A stretch of 64,000 bases of DNA from Eutreptiella sp. 'Long Island Sound 2002' (GCA_964036045.1 OZ038389.1:67653453-67717452); one strand, 5' to 3'; positions 32,725 to 44,994 are shown, numbered from the stretch's first letter. A program made the numbers and translations. Notes: generated by a model from the letters alone, not told the origin.

Positions 32725-33156
32725 TCACCCATTGTGCATACCAACGTGCAGACCCTGTGCATTGATGTTAGGCTCAGGATGGAGTGCAGCTGCATTTCCA
32801 ATGCCTGATGTGTAAACCATCAGTATATCAACAGCAGTTAAGCATGGCATGTGGCAGACATGTGGACAATGAGTAGCACAGTTCCTCAACAGCTCATAAA
32901 TATATTGAAAACCTTGTTCATCTGGTGCTGTGAATGTGTAGTGGTGAATATATGCTGGACCTCTGTCTGCCACCTCCATTACTTCCATTGGAGAGTATGC
33001 TAATCCCACATTTTGTGTGAACCCCCCCCGAAAACTTTGGTGATCCCCCACCCCTGCCATCTGCCAACCCAGTGGAGTGAAAGGGTTGATGTCATAGTTG
33101 TTGCCATCGCTGTTGCCGCTATTGTTGTTGTTGTCCCAAAAGCTCGCCACACTCGT
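32725..33156 (-). CDS. Unidentified exon, 143 codons
   Basis: After the acceptor TAGATTTTACAG (minus strand, 33157-33168) a phase-0 frame opens with TSVASFWDNNNNSGNSDG and runs through segments such as GGFTQNVGLAYSPMEVMEV and EQGFQYIYELLRNCATHCPH to a stop at 32725. Composition is clearly protein-like. No family recognised. Probably the last exon of a minus-strand gene whose earlier exon may be 34173-34436. Confidence 0.5.
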   Translation of the reverse strand, partial: TSVASFWDNNNNSGNSDGNNYDINPFTPLGWQMAGVGDHQSFRGGFTQNVGLAYSPMEVMEVADRGPAYIHHYTFTAPDEQGFQYIYELLRNCATHCPHVCHMPCLTAVDILMVYTSGIGNAAALHPEPNINAQGLHVGMHNG

Positions 33157-34172
33157 CTGTAAAATCTACTGCAGGGAGGGTGTGGTAAAGACCACATATT
33201 GAAGCATATCCTCCAGACAATTGATTTCAGGAAACTCTGAAGGGCCTCAAGGACATGGTCTTTCGACGTTTCTGTATTGAAAAAAGACAATTTCTGTCCT
33301 CGTTTGATTCCCATCTCAGGAATGGAATGCACAACTCATGTCACACACACCCATGTGCAAATGCATCTCGGCGTACAGACACCTTGCCTGCCAAGTGATC
33401 TCTTTTGCACGCATCGTAGAAAAATAAGACTGTGCCCAAGGGATTCGGGGAATGAAATTGAATGTGGCAAAAAAAAGTTACAAATTCAGGTCTCCCACAA
33501 AGCCTTTGTGGATGTCTCCCTGGTGGTTTAATAGTTGCTATGTGCGACTGGGGTTACCAGTTGCTGCAATTGATCGTCGTTCCTTGCAAAACCGCACTGG
33601 TTCAGGGCATTTTCCGACGTACTGCCCTGATGGAATGAATTAAAACAGATGGGACCATGGAAACACTTCCTACATCATCTATCAGCTGTGGCAAGTTGAA
33701 CATAGATACTGCATGTTGGGCAGGTTGAATGGCTACAACTGACAGTTGGTTTGCAGGTTTGCAGTCGGAGGCATGCCCAAACATGAAGAGCATCTATAAA
33801 AATGCAACCCCCCTGGAAGCAGAATGCCGATCCTGTGTGGAAGGAGTGAAGGAAGGTAGAACTGCCTCGTGATAAAGTGGCCCAGTGTTGCTCATGAGTG
33901 GAGCAGGGTGGGGCATGCAAGCAAGGCAGTTGGCAGCAAAGTGGCAAACACCTGCTGGGGTGCATAGTGGTCAATGTAGAGCCTGTTGGGAGCGGGATGG
34001 GACGGGGGGGGGGGGGTGTCAGTAAGCTGCTTCAGCAAGTTTGGAAGTGACCAACTCAAAGCAGTCTTCGGTAGCATATTTAGGCATCTCAGATGTGGGC
34101 TTCTGCACCAGTCGGACCTGAAACACATGGCGGGCAACACACTAACCAAATAAACAGGCACATGGCATGCCT
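33157..34172 (-). other. Probable intron/exon mixture, unresolved
   Basis: Minus frames at 33602-33793 (MFNLPQLIDDVGSVSMVPSV) and 33892-34140 look partly coding, but I found no consistent splice path. A G13 run is near 34005. Confidence 0.3.
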
Positions 34173-34436
34173 CTAGACCGCGGACTCCACAAGGGTGTGT
34201 GCCGAAGCCTTGGCTGTGGTTCTCTGGGGTTTGTTTGGTTCTTTGAGGGGAAAATGTGACAGACAGTGAAACTCCCTGCCCTTGCGTTTCATTTTGCACA
34301 CCAACAGCTTTGCCTCCATTATATCGCAAGTGTAATCGCTATCCAGTAATCTCGTGATCGTTGGGTAGACATCATTCCCTTGGGTGGCAGACTGATCGGG
34401 AATTGCAGGAGAATGTGAGAAGCACTGCAGCTTGCT
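34173..34436 (-). CDS. Unidentified exon
   Basis: Minus strand, after the strong acceptor CAAGTTTCTGTCCTGGCTCCAG. A phase-0 frame of 87 codons carries ATQGNDVYPTITRLLDSDYT and a basic stretch KMKRKGREFHCL, ending at a stop at 34173 unless spliced earlier. An upstream start (34587, MNFNVNELPITAHISRLL) can be joined in phase over an 85-bp intron with donor ATC|GTGACA, but that donor is weak. Confidence 0.4.
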   Translation of the reverse strand, partial: SKLQCFSHSPAIPDQSATQGNDVYPTITRLLDSDYTCDIMEAKLLVCKMKRKGREFHCLSHFPLKEPNKPQRTTAKASAHTLVESAV

Positions 34437-34599
34437 CTGGAGCCAGGACAGAAACTTGGGCAAAGGACGAATAGATTGGTGGTAATGGTGGGGCATTTTG
34501 CTTGGGGGCGGCGGCTGTCACGATGCCCTGGTTCAACAGTCGGCTTATGTGGGCAGTGATGGGGAGCTCATTCACATTGAAGTTCATAGCAAGTTGGTG

Positions 34600-36263
34600 A
34601 GATGGGGAGGGGCTTGGGGCAGCGCGACTTGTGCTTGTACCAGATGGTCAGGTCCCAGCCTTTATGGGACCCCCTCCTCTGCGTCCCTTCCTTCTGCGCA
34701 TGTGCGGCAGGGAGAGGTGGGTGCAAAGGGAATGGGGTGTCCCGGGTTTTAGTGGCGGACTCCTGGGGAAGCTGTGCAGGTCTAGGGGGTCAACTGCACC
34801 CTTTTCCAGGAGAGGCACCCTTTACTTTACGCCACTGCACGGACGTACTGGACTGCGTGCCCTGTCAATGCACCTTTGCAATCCAATGCACCTTTGGCCG
34901 GGCCAGGGGCAGATGACTGGGCTCTCACACCACCCTTCCCCTGGCTACCGATGACAGGCCTCAGTGATCATTGGTGGGTGGCTATAGTTAAACATGGCAC
35001 ATACACATCAAGTCACCGAGCAGAGCAGTGGAAGGGACAGCAGCGCGAGGGCATGTCAAATGTGGAGTGCACCCTCACCTACCTCACCCCACACCACCCC
35101 CACGCGCACGGCAAGGCGAGAGTTTACCATGCCCAACTCCCAGGCCAACCAGCTTGTCCGCCCACCCACCCACGCCCCTACCCCTGCAATCCTGGCTGCA
35201 GATCTCGTGATCCAGACAGCGACCACCCCATCGACCCTCTCACGCACAGCAGTGCCCCGATACTGCCCTAATGCACTTACCCACCGATGCTCCAGGGCGA
35301 AAGACCCTGGAGACGCATGCGCCCCAAAGACTTTCAATCGAGGCGGAGGCGATGAGACCCCCTGGCCAGACGCCCCCCAAAAAATGCTTCAGGGGGTACC
35401 GTAAAGGCTGGATAAAGCGGACTTTCAATTGACGGGAGGGGGGCAATCAATAGAGCCCCAAAACTGGGGAACTAGGAGGGTAGGTCAGGGGCTCAATTGA
35501 CCGGGGGCCATTCAGCAGTCAGTAGGCCAGAGACATTTTTGTGGGGTCCAAGACGGTCACATGGAAACCAAAGGCCAAAATGAGCCAAAGGACCCCAATT
35601 TTGGTGAAGATTTTTTCGAGATAACTTGTTTGATCCGCAGCGACGGCGACACATTTTGCCCTGACCAAATGTATCACGGCTCAAAGCAATAAAACAATTT
35701 GCATTCCACCTGTGAACTTGTGGGGAGAGGCAAGAGATAACAATTGCAATGAGACCCACCCGACGTCATAAATTACCAAAACCACTGCGATATTTGGTCA
35801 ATCTTGTTTTTTTGAGAGGAAATGATTTTTGGGGTTAATAATTTGTCTGGGAACTATTTGCCTTGGGTAAATGTTGCTCGGACTGTGAAAAAGTTTTTTC
35901 TCACTGAATCCCAGGCAAATGATGACATTCCGGGACCCCCTCATTGCGCTGATCCCGAATATATTACTTTCAGTCCTCCTGAAATTTGAGGTCCCAGGGG
36001 TAATTCAGAGCCCCTTTGGACGCGGGGTGGGGGACCTGGCCAAGTGGATCTATCGCCTTCCTCGCCCCGGAACTCAACATCAAAATCAATTAATTCAAAA
36101 TCCGGGAGCCCCCGGTTGGATACGTGCAGGACGAGAGCGTCCTGCACGGGTCCAGGAGGAGTGCCATGGTATCAGTCTGCCATTCAAAGCACCGGGTCGC
36201 AAGGGAGCCTCACAGCAGAGGCCAGGGAGGTGGCAGAGTGCAGAAAGGGCAGGGACGGCACAC
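34600..36263. other. Spacer with weak frames
   Basis: Plus frames at 34602-35404 and a minus frame 35056-35337 overlap. A minus frame ending at 35941 (LIDFDVEFRGEEGDRSTW) may be the terminal exon of the SPRY-like gene. Nothing is firm. Confidence 0.35.
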
Positions 36264-36417
36264 CTTATCCCCAATCCCCAAATGGAGGGCAAACTGCAGG
36301 CCATCTCCGGGCTTGGCCGAGAAGACAACTTTGCACATTGTCTTATCATTCTTCACCAGATACCCCGTGGACTCGGGTACATTGACCACGACGCCGATGG
36401 TGTCCCCGGCCTCGAAT
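36264..36417 (-). CDS. SPRY/B30.2-like exon
   Basis: Minus strand. Between the acceptor GCACTGCGTTGTGCAG and the donor GATAAG|GTGTGC lies a peptide matching the second half of a SPRY domain: FEAGDTIGVVVNV, then GYLVKNDKTMCKVVF, then DGLQFALHLGIGDK. The Gly-Asp-x-Ile-Gly turn and the following Asn-Asp match the 'GDVIGCGID ... NG' pattern of SPRY proteins. SPRY domains are protein-interaction modules found in ubiquitin ligases and chromatin complexes. The frame is also open upstream to about 36530 (GTKDSRGVCPAGSRTWCTAL), so the 5' boundary is uncertain. Confidence 0.55.
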
Positions 36418-36539
36418 CTGCACAACGCAGTGCACCACGTCCGTGACCCCGCAGGACACACTCCGCGGCTGTCCTTCGTGCCGGACTCCCGGTAAGCCGG
36501 GGCCTCGACAGTGCCCCGGCTGGTCATGAGCTGCTGTTG

Positions 36540-36610
36540 ATTTCCGGCCAATCGGCGTCGGTTGGCCATCAACCGCCGTCGGTTGAGGTCCAACCGTCGT
36601 TGTTCAACCT
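36540..36610. repeat. GGCGGTTGG-family dispersed repeat
   Basis: Alternating AACCGCCGTCGGTTG and CCAACCGTCG words in both orientations. The same family is at 36840-36905, 39800-39892, 42740-42860, 49255-49300, 52520-52640, 52930-53010, 55300-55390, 56440-56512, 57395-57435, 59790-59870 and 61450-61675. Confidence 0.85.
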
Positions 36611-37499
36611 CAATCCTGCCACTCAAGGCCTCAGGCTAGTGTAAAAACGAAAAGGACCGTCTCATTCGACAGCCCTGGGCTACTCTGACATCCCTCCCGT
36701 CCTCCCGGTGCATTGAAAGCAACGCAATCCATCCCCCCCAACAACAACAACAATCCTGCAGGGGAACTGACGGGACACTGCAGGCGTGGGCGCTCACGAG
36801 CTGAAAGAAAAAATTCCTCCGGACCAACACTCACAATTCAAAACCGCCAGCGGTTCGCGGGTAACCGCCGTTGGTTGGCCAGTGCCCCGGTGACCGCCAG
36901 CGTGGTCGGAGCTCCTTTGGGGCGCCCCTCAATGCCATGAAGAACGAACACCAGGGTCACTAAGGCGCGCCCCGCAGTGAGCTAACGGACCTGGGGAAGC
37001 ACCCCCGGAGTGTGTGCCGAAGGGCAGAAGGTCGGGAGGGGGGGGGAGGGGCGGCGGCGGCAAAGCGGTGGGTGACCACCGCCTTGGGGCCGTGTTTGTT
37101 GGGCCCCCGGGGGCGTGTGGTCGGGCCTCTGCGCTGTATGTGTTCGTTGGCGCAAGGGGTGTGCGCTTTGCGGCTCTGGGTGCGTGTTCCGTTCGATAGT
37201 TGACGCCGTGTTCGTGGGGGGCGTCTGACCTCAGGGTTTCTGTATCCAACACGTTTTGAAAGCATGGATGTCGATTTGTTCCGCAAGGGTCTTGCTGTTG
37301 CACCCGGTCGGTGAGTCTTTGGGGGTGTACTGGCGCCGCGCGCGCACCTTTGGAGGGAAGTATCCCAGGAACGGCCAAAGCAACCCCCTCCACCCCCCCA
37401 CAAACACAACAACACAAAACCTGCCTTCCACTGTCCTTTTTCTATGACATGGTTTGTGCTGGCACTATGCAATTTGTGGCCATTGTGACTGGGACTGTG

Positions 37500-38078
37500 C
37501 TACGTATGCAAGTAGACGATGCCACGCTTGTGCTGAATCCATGCAAAATTTGCATGGTCTTCACACTGGTATACGTTTTCAGGAGAAATTGTGCACAGTA
37601 CTTGCCACTGGGCAAAGGTATTTTTGGCAGGGGAGAGTGGGACGGTTGTCCCTCTGAAGACAAGTGCTGCTTCCGCCCCTTGGCGCCAGGGAAGAAAGGG
37701 GTGGGGTGGGGTAACCACCAATAACCGCTTTGGCAACGACTTTTGAAGCCCTTCCGCCTCCTGCCCCTCAAGTGCATCTCTAGGAAGTGGGCAGTACCGA
37801 GGGATGTCTGGGTGCTCGGTCAAGCGCAGCCCATCCAGACTGACGCCGCTTTTTTTGTGGTGGAACCAGCCAAAGCCTCCGGTTTTAGAAGAGCCGTCGA
37901 CGCTGCCGTAGAGACGAGGCCTCTGCGACTGTTTCTCTGCGGCAGCCCCCGAAGCAAACAAGTCCTCATTCCTCGTCCACACGATGCCGGGGTTGATCAC
38001 GGCGGACTCCACAAGCATAAATAGGCCCATCCACTTGTTCTCCGCTTCGCTGGGGATGCACACATACTGGCGATTCTT
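37500..38078 (-). CDS. Unidentified exon, 192 codons
   Basis: Minus strand. The acceptor CATTTTTGCTGTGTGCAG ends just above 38078, and the frame runs in phase 0 to a TAG at 37500. It begins KNRQYVCIPSEAENKW, continues GFGWFHHKKSGVSLDGLRL and ends CEDHANFAWIQHKRGIVYL. It is well mixed and clearly coding over most of its length. The middle (about 37650-37720) is Pro-rich and might be an intron. No family recognised. It lies upstream of the SPRY-like exon on the same strand, but its stop makes it a separate gene. Confidence 0.55.
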   Translation of the reverse strand, partial: KNRQYVCIPSEAENKWMGLFMLVESAVINPGIVWTRNEDLFASGAAAEKQSQRPRLYGSVDGSSKTGGFGWFHHKKSGVSLDGLRLTEHPDIPRYCPLPRDALEGQEAEGLQKSLPKRLLVVTPPHPFLPWRQGAEAALVFRGTTVPLSPAKNTFAQWQVLCTISPENVYQCEDHANFAWIQHKRGIVYLHT

Positions 38079-40126
38079 CTGCACACAGCAAAAATGCCGC
38101 GGAGCATATTGGGTATGCGGCTGTAGGCTAGCACAACAGCATGGGCTGATGGCACACAACAGCATAACAGCACGGGATTGTTCCACAACAGCATTGGGGT
38201 CGGCTCCAACTTGCTTTATGGGGCGGGGTCATTGCACCTCAGCGCATTTGACCCCGCCCCCTTTGTGTGAGGGTACGCCCCCCCACTCCAGTGTACCCGT
38301 CCTACCCGTGAGGATCTGAGATGGGATCCCCCCGCCCCAAGACAAAATTTGCGGGTTCCAAATTTTGAAGTGATTTCTCTCAATGTATGCACTACCCGTG
38401 CAATGGAACACACTTGTTGTCCAAAACGCTTTTGTTGTCCAGAACCTCAAGAGTCGTTTGCAAACTATGAAACGGTCAGGCCAAGTACTTTCAATTCCTT
38501 ATTGAAATCAAATGCACTGTATTGTATAGAAACCACGTCAATTTTCTCTGTCCAGACAGGTGCATCATTGTTCAGGGTACAGAACAACAAACCTTTTCGT
38601 CTCCCAATCTCACCTCACTGCATTTGACACCCCTTCTGTATGCGCATCCCCCCCTGCTGTGGGCGATCTGCGATGGCATGGCCCCAAACCCCACAAGCAA
38701 GTTGGAGCTGCCCTGGCCTATATCACAACAGCATGGGTCACGAGGGCACAAACCTTAACATAATAGACACAATCCTCTTCAATCACTATCTCCTTTGCTC
38801 CATCATCCGAGGGCGCACTTGTTTTCCTGATCAGAACAGTGGCACGAAGACTTCGAGTGGACTGGCCCTGGTATTGTGGCGGAAAATGGGCCCAAGAACA
38901 GCTCCAGTTTGAAAGCCCCAGTCATTCTGGCAGCCCCAGCCAGAGGGCATCACACACCAGGGCTGTCCATAAGAGCAAAACTGTCAGCCCTTCGTGCACC
39001 TGTCAGCCACACGAAGGAAATCAGACATGCACCTTGTATCCAGGACCTTCAACATACACATGGCACATGGGGCAGGGCATGAAATCCTGCATACCTGTGA
39101 AACGAAAGGGTAAAGGGGACTCCATAGTACAATGTGTCCCTCTCCCCACCCTACACTACTGGTGATAGGGCAGGGGAGGGCGGGGGAGAAGCCTCCCAAG
39201 GGGCAGCCCTGCCTAACACTGTCCAGAATTACCCTGCCCCCCGATTAAAGCGGGCGACCTTGAGACCGGACATACGGTGGATGGGTCCCAGTCAAGCGAG
39301 GCAAGGGACCGAAGCCACGGCTGTGGGCACGCAACCCCGCGACCGACTGAATCCCAACGCAATCCCCGATTACAGCCCCAGCCCCGCATTACAGACGCAG
39401 TCCCAGCGTCAGCCACAACCCAAGCCACAGCCCCAGCAACCCCAATTTCAGCCCCAGACCTCACCGCTCATTACAGCTGCAGCCGGAGTACCTCCGATTA
39501 TGGTACAGCATCAGCCCCAATCCCCAGTTAAACCCCCAGCGCCACCGACCCCAGTCTCAGTCCCAGGTCTGTTCCCAATGTCCGGCCTACAGCCACAAGT
39601 CCCCGCCCCAGCCCCCAGCCCCATGTGGGCAGCCTTATAACTTGCTGCTCACAGACGCATTCGGTTGCATCACTTTGCGATCCAAAGTTGGTCCCGCCCT
39701 CCCTTGAGGTGGGACCGGACGGTGGGCAGAAAAATCACAGTGCAAAGCAGCGGGCGCACTCACATATATATTGAATACCCTGAAAAAACTGCCAACAACC
39801 GTCAAATCGTCGTCGGGTGACCATTAACTGTCGGCGGTTGGCGTCCGCGGTTGGGGGTGAATCGTCGGCGGTTGCAGATTAACCGCCGGCGGTCTGGGAC
39901 TTTGCAATTAAAAAAAACCGAAGCCTTCAGGAGCCCAGGCTCCCACAGCACCAGCACCAGCACTGGATACCCGACCATCTGGCGTTTTGAGTCTTCATTG
40001 GAATCCCCATTCAACTTGCGCTTGGCCCCAACCGTTTGGCTGTTTGGGGTGGGGGTGGGCGATGCGACTTCTTCCTGCACCAATGGAAATGCATGAAGAG
40101 AATGGGTGGTTTGCGAGAGTGTGTGT
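38079..40126. other. Spacer; Pro/Gln low-complexity frame
   Basis: At 39340-39640 a plus frame reads Pro/Gln-rich sequence (QPQPKPQPQQPQFQPQ) from a CCCCAGCC-type low-complexity tract. It could be a disordered exon or only satellite DNA. A GGCGGTTGG-family block is at 39800-39892. Other frames are weak. Confidence 0.4.
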
Positions 40127-40157
40127 GACAGACAGACAGACAGACAGACAGACAGAA

Positions 40158-40240
<83 letters not shown>

Positions 40241-40256
40241 GAGAGAGAGAGAGAGG
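40127..40256. repeat. (GACA)n then (GA)n microsatellite
   Basis: About 28 GACA tetranucleotides with one GAAA variant, followed by GAGAGA. Confidence 0.97.
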
Positions 40257-41339
40257 AAGAGAGAGCAAGTATGAGATAGCTGGGTCCCAAGCTTAATGCG
40301 GATGCAACCTGGAATGAAACTGGACGTAACCCACCCGCAACCTGCCTGGGCCTCACCGGAAATAACCCATACATAACTCAGACGTAACCCAGACACAACC
40401 TGGGCTGAACCGGGACTCCACCACCCAGACTTAAAATGGGCTTAACCTGGACTTCACCCCGACGTGACCTGGACCGAACACAGGCTTAGTACCGCAGAGA
40501 GGGTGACGACACATGCTTTCCCTCTCCATGGTGACACACGTATCCAGCGAAATTGTAATGTGGTGCACAGGATCGGTGCCCCACACCCCAGTGGTCCGTT
40601 CCCTTTACCTTTTCCTTTGTCCTGCCCCTTGTTGGGTGGCCCAGGCTGTCCCCGTCCCCCATATCCTTTCTCCCCTTTCCCTGTGTTGGGACTGTTGGGG
40701 GTTCTCCCATTGGAGTGCACAATGACTGGCACCTGGCCCTTGTATGCATGAATAGGCCATTCCGGGGTCCCGAAAAAAGCGATGTGTGGTTGCAGCATGA
40801 CTCCTTCTGCACCCGGGCCCCCAAAAGCAGAGCACAATTGAACGCACCCTTGGATAGTACCGCTTGGGAATGTTAGGCCTGGACGTTTGCCTGGCGCAGC
40901 AAAGCTCCCGCCACATTGTCACTCAATCCCCCACATCCCTTCTCATTCATAAATCCGTGCTGTATCCCCCAGAGTTTTGTGCGTCTTCACATGTGCTCCC
41001 TATCTTTAGCCCTGATCTTGGGTGAGAGGGAGGAGTTGTGAACAAAGGGAGAACAACATCACCATTGCCTTCCCTACGCCACCCCCCGGCATACAGGGAG
41101 GGGGAAATTGTCGTGATGGGAGTTTTTCGTTGCGGGAAATTTCGTGTTTCAGATTGGTGCGAAATTTCCCACACCATTTTCAGGCCGCTGTGCGGAATAA
41201 ACTCGTGTGGAATTCGCCAAAATTGCTTGTTGTTCGATTGCCGCTACCATTTGTAGATGGGGTCTGGTTGCATTCTGTGGATACAAAGCCTCTCGTCATT
41301 GATCATCTTGTTGTTGCACAGTTGTCGCTTTTCTGCCAC
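40257..41339. other. Spacer, no gene supported
   Basis: 40300-40500 is built of diverged ACCTGG/ACTTAACCTGGAC words (AACCTGG, AACCCAGAC), a degenerate short repeat. Further on, frames overlap on both strands without motifs. Confidence 0.4.
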
Positions 41340-41480
41340 CAGGAGTTGACAACAACGCTCCAGGAATCAGCAGCAACCCTCCAAGAATTAACAGCGGGCC
41401 ACCAACCCTCCAGGAACCAACAGCAACCCTCCAGGAGTCAACAGCAAGCCACCAGGAATTCACAGCAACTACCAGGAATT
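41340..41480. repeat. Minisatellite, about 24-bp unit
   Basis: CCAGGAATCAACAGCAACCCT-like units repeated five or six times. The plus strand reads Gln/Ser-rich peptide. Confidence 0.85.
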
Positions 41481-42933
41481 AAGTCATACAATGATGTGCA
41501 TGGGCAGGTGGCCCTAAGACCAACAGCACCTGCCAAAAGATGGTAACAGGGGGAAGGGGGAACAGTGGCCAAACTTGACTGAACTCTGCTCAAAGGCATC
41601 ATAAACACCATATTTAGGTGCACAAACAACATGCATGACATCACCGTCTTGCTTCACCTTGCACTTGGCTGCATTTCTCCTTCTGGGGGAAGGGGAGAGG
41701 GAGGGGGAGGTGCGAAGAGCGCCTGGACGATGCAGGTTAGGCCCACCCCAAACTTTTGATTTGCGTAAAGCCTTGAGCTCTGTTGTGCCTGGGTAAACAA
41801 GGGAAGTGGGGCTTTCAACCTGGGGGCCGGCGTGCCCTCCCATTCCCCCCTCCTTTATATGCTTGCAGCCCGCACCGTCCCGTACCCCCCTCATCCCCCC
41901 CTCCTTTACACGCCTGCAGCTTGCACCATCCCTTACCATCCTGCATCCCCTCCTCCCTTGTTTACGCCTGCAGCCATACCTTTGGAGCGGCCTTAGGTTT
42001 CCCATGCTTCTGTGCCATGTAATCGCTCAGCAATTTCTTTAAATCTGCCTGAGCACAAGGATGTGCACGATGTACACAGCACAGGCTGGGCTGAGCAGGG
42101 GCAAGGCTGGTGTGCTGAGAATGATGGAGGACAGGAAGGGGTCCTACTCAGGGCGCTCCCTACCCCCCCGCAAAAGAAAGAAAAGTAGGCAACCAGACAC
42201 TCAGGGGGAATGTTTGCCCGGCGCGCGCCCGGCACATGCCCGGCGTGCTACCTTTGTAGTAAGTATCCTATCTCTAGCCCCAAGTTTATCCCCACCTAGG
42301 GAAGTCCCCCAAGTAGACTGCAATAGACCGCAAACCTTCCGTGCAAAGCACGCTGCATAAGCCGAAATATGAGAATTCAACAACACAAAATGTCACTTCC
42401 ACCACTTCCAACCACCACCCTTGCCATCATCTTTTTTTTTGTCAAGTTCAACAACTCCAAAAATTCTATTGAGTACAGTATGAGCCCTCAGGCAGCAGCC
42501 TGGGTCAAGAAGTAGGGCATATAGTACAAATGAGGGTTCCACATGCATTATGTGTCCGAGCCTCACCTGGAGAACCTGCTCTGTTCACCACCTGCTGGAT
42601 TCTTAGATTCTTAGACACTGCGAGAAGGTACTCCAGATTGTTTAGTGAGGGTGGGCAAAAACCGGCACGGGTGGGGAATGGTAAAAAAAAGATGCCCGGT
42701 GCGCTAATATTCCCCCTCAGTCAGTATTCAAGCGGTCACTGACGTCGGTTGGGGAGTGGACGACGGCGGTGGCGGAGGGTAACCGAGGGCGGTTGGAGGA
42801 TCACCAATGGCGGTTGGACGGTAACCGATGGCGGTTGGACGGTACCAATGGCGGTTGAGCACTTGTTTTGGGCGCTCCCTAAGAGCACTCCTCGGTAAAA
42901 CAAAAAAAAAAAGAAAAATCATCCAAGAGCACC

Positions 42934-43101
42934 CTACCCAAACTCCCTTTGGACCTGGAACGATTGCTCCGCTTGATCAAGAAGCGGGTCCTCGTGCTTT
43001 TCGACCAGAACATTGTGCGAAGGCTCGCAGGTGATGTCCACGACTTTGTCGTAACCTTCCCATTTGACAAGGTAGCAGATCTTGAACTTGCCCTTCTTCA
43101 C
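42934..43101 (-). CDS. Chromodomain exon
   Basis: Minus strand. After the acceptor ATTGTATCTGCAG a frame with no Met opens as VKKGKFKICYLVKWEGYDKV and continues VDITCEPSHNVLVE to a TAG at 42934, 55 residues. Y-L-V-K-W-x-G-Y-D followed by a C-E-P in place of W-E-P is the core of a chromodomain, which binds methylated histone tails. The N-terminal strand of the domain must be on an upstream exon that I did not find. A stop soon after the domain is usual for chromoviral retrotransposon integrases, but a short chromodomain protein is equally possible. Confidence 0.65.
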   Translation of the reverse strand: MKKGKFKICYLVKWEGYDKVVDITCEPSHNVLVEKHEDPLLDQAEQSFQVQREFG

Positions 43102-43140
43102 CTGCAGATACAATCCGCACGGGGCCCATCACCACCCCTG

Positions 43141-43174
43141 TGCCCCTGCCCCTGCCCCTGCCCCTGCCCCTGCG
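43141..43174. repeat. (CCCCTG)n hexanucleotide repeat
   Basis: Five to six CCCCTG units next to the chromodomain exon. Confidence 0.9.
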
Positions 43175-44389
43175 CAAGAGTACAGGTTCCAAATATGGGC
43201 ATCAGTCTCCAGCATCTACAGGGCCAAGGGCGGAGCTGCAAGCAGCCTTCCCCTGCTTCAAGACTGTCTACAAGGTCCTGAAAGAATCCATTCACATGCA
43301 GAGCCCACAAACTGACGGAACAATGCCTCGTGTGGTTTGGCGCAATGGTCAATCAACGGGTTTTTTCTTTCAGTCTACAGGGCGTTCCGAGGCGGATTGA
43401 CGCAGACACTCTAGCGTCGACACTGGGCCGCCATCGGCACCACACAGGTAGCTAGTCTCCACATGGGGAGAAAGCTGACTCGCGCTCCACATGGGACGTT
43501 GCTATTGTATCGTCATCCCCAAAGCGGGTTACGGCATCAGTGTCGAGTGACATCAATCTTCAACAGTTTTGACGTGTGCCAAGTGACAACCCACTCCCAT
43601 CTCCCCAGAGGCCGGTCCATGGCCGTACCCGAAAATTGGTACGCATGAAAAGCGATGAAGGCAACAACTGTCTAGAAGCTGCCCTTTCCAATCATTGGAG
43701 GTCACCAAGTGGACGATGCGTCCAACCGGGGCACAACATGAAGCGGGGGATGACGAAGAGGGGGGAAAGCATGTCATGGCACTGCAGCCTTGTCAAAGAG
43801 CTGACTTCCGATGCTAAAGGCAACACAGTGCAATGGCTCGTACCTTCACTCGGCCCAGACATGCCTCCTGCACAAAGCTGTCATCTTCCTTTTTGGGCAT
43901 GGTGGCAGAAGACCTCTGCAAAAGGTCACAGAAGCACGGTGCTGAAGCAGGGCGTTTTTGCATCGCTGGAGCCACACTCAGCATTGCAACGCATCTGTAT
44001 CACCGCATCTGCTTGCTCTTTGGCCGTATTTTTGGCATGGCAGAGCCACTTCATACCACTTTACAACGGGTCAGCAGTACCCTTTGTTGGACCTGTGACA
44101 CGGGTCCAAAAACTATTTTGGTGAAGTTTTGGCAGTGCATAAGCTGTCTACGGCATTGCAGCCACTCTGATGACCCATCAAATAGTACCTCTTAGCCAGC
44201 CACATCTGCATCCTGAAACTGCACAATCGGGGGGTCCCAAGGACAGCACCACTTTGTCTGCAAAAAAAGAGTTTTTTCACAGGCCAAAAAGGACAGAATG
44301 TCTGCACAAAAGGTGACTGAGTATTTCTCAACGGCGATGAATATTGTTGTAGCTCTCTTCAGTGTTGTCGTCTAGCTTCCTGTGTTGGA
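43175..44389. other. Spacer with unresolved frames
   Basis: Plus frames 43220-43400 and 43576-44124 and minus frames 43553-43777 and 44113-44331 compete. A very good acceptor (TTTTTTCTTTCAG) at 43375 and a donor (CACACAG|GTAGCT) at 43448 suggest one short plus exon, but nothing identifiable. Confidence 0.3.
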
Positions 44390-44994
44390 TTGAGCAAGCT
44401 TTTCACTCGCAAGCACTGCAATTGTTTTTCCTGCCACAAATATCAGGTTCCTTGGTTTCGATTCTTCTGGGAACATGATATGAAACTATTCGAGAAAATG
44501 GGTTTCGCTTGTTGCGAGGGATTGCACATGGTGGGTGAGAAAAACGAGCTCACCGTAGTGCAGTTGAAAGATTTCTCTTCATGTACTACATGCAAAAGTG
44601 TCCCCCGAGATAAGCAGGAGACTAGTGCCTGGGCATGATCCACAGCAATACCAGACCACATGTAGCCGATGAGTTCTATCACGCAGAGCAAACCCAACAT
44701 CAGCAGAGCAAACCCAGCATCAGTACAACCACTGCCTCGCCACTGAAGTGCACGAATTGCACAAGGTACCAAAAGACACAAAGGGGGCACAAAGCAGTGC
44801 GCAAGAAGGGCTTGGACACCACGTGTTGGACACCAATGCCCATTGGTGCTTTGTACAAGTGGTGCCGGAAAAAAAAAGCACAGTGTGATAGCACCCCTGC
44901 AAAAACAAGAGCACTCCAGAAATTGTGCAACAGCCCAAAAACTGCTGCCTCCCAAGGTGAAAAAAAATTGTGGTTTGTGACCGAAGACCGGTGA
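44390..44994 (+). CDS. Two abutting unidentified ORFs
   Basis: The first frame (to 44638) reads LFTRKHCNCFSCHKYQVPWF and EKMGFACCEGLHMVGEKNEL. The second (44635-44994) reads SPLKCTNCTRYQKTQRGHKA and a Lys-rich part. They overlap by one ATGA. Both are Cys- and Lys-rich and look more coding than their minus-strand shadows. They may be one gene with a frameshift. No family recognised. Confidence 0.35.

Noticed and set aside
38950-39215. Second hAT-like MITE beginning CAGGGCTGTCC at 38958
   Set aside because: A possible right end (GGCAGCCCTG near 39204) exists, but the flanking 8-mers do not match and the inner TIR bases differ.
42940-43130. Plus-strand ORF (about 110 codons) over the chromodomain exon
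   Set aside because: It is the complement of the chromodomain frame and has no motif of its own.
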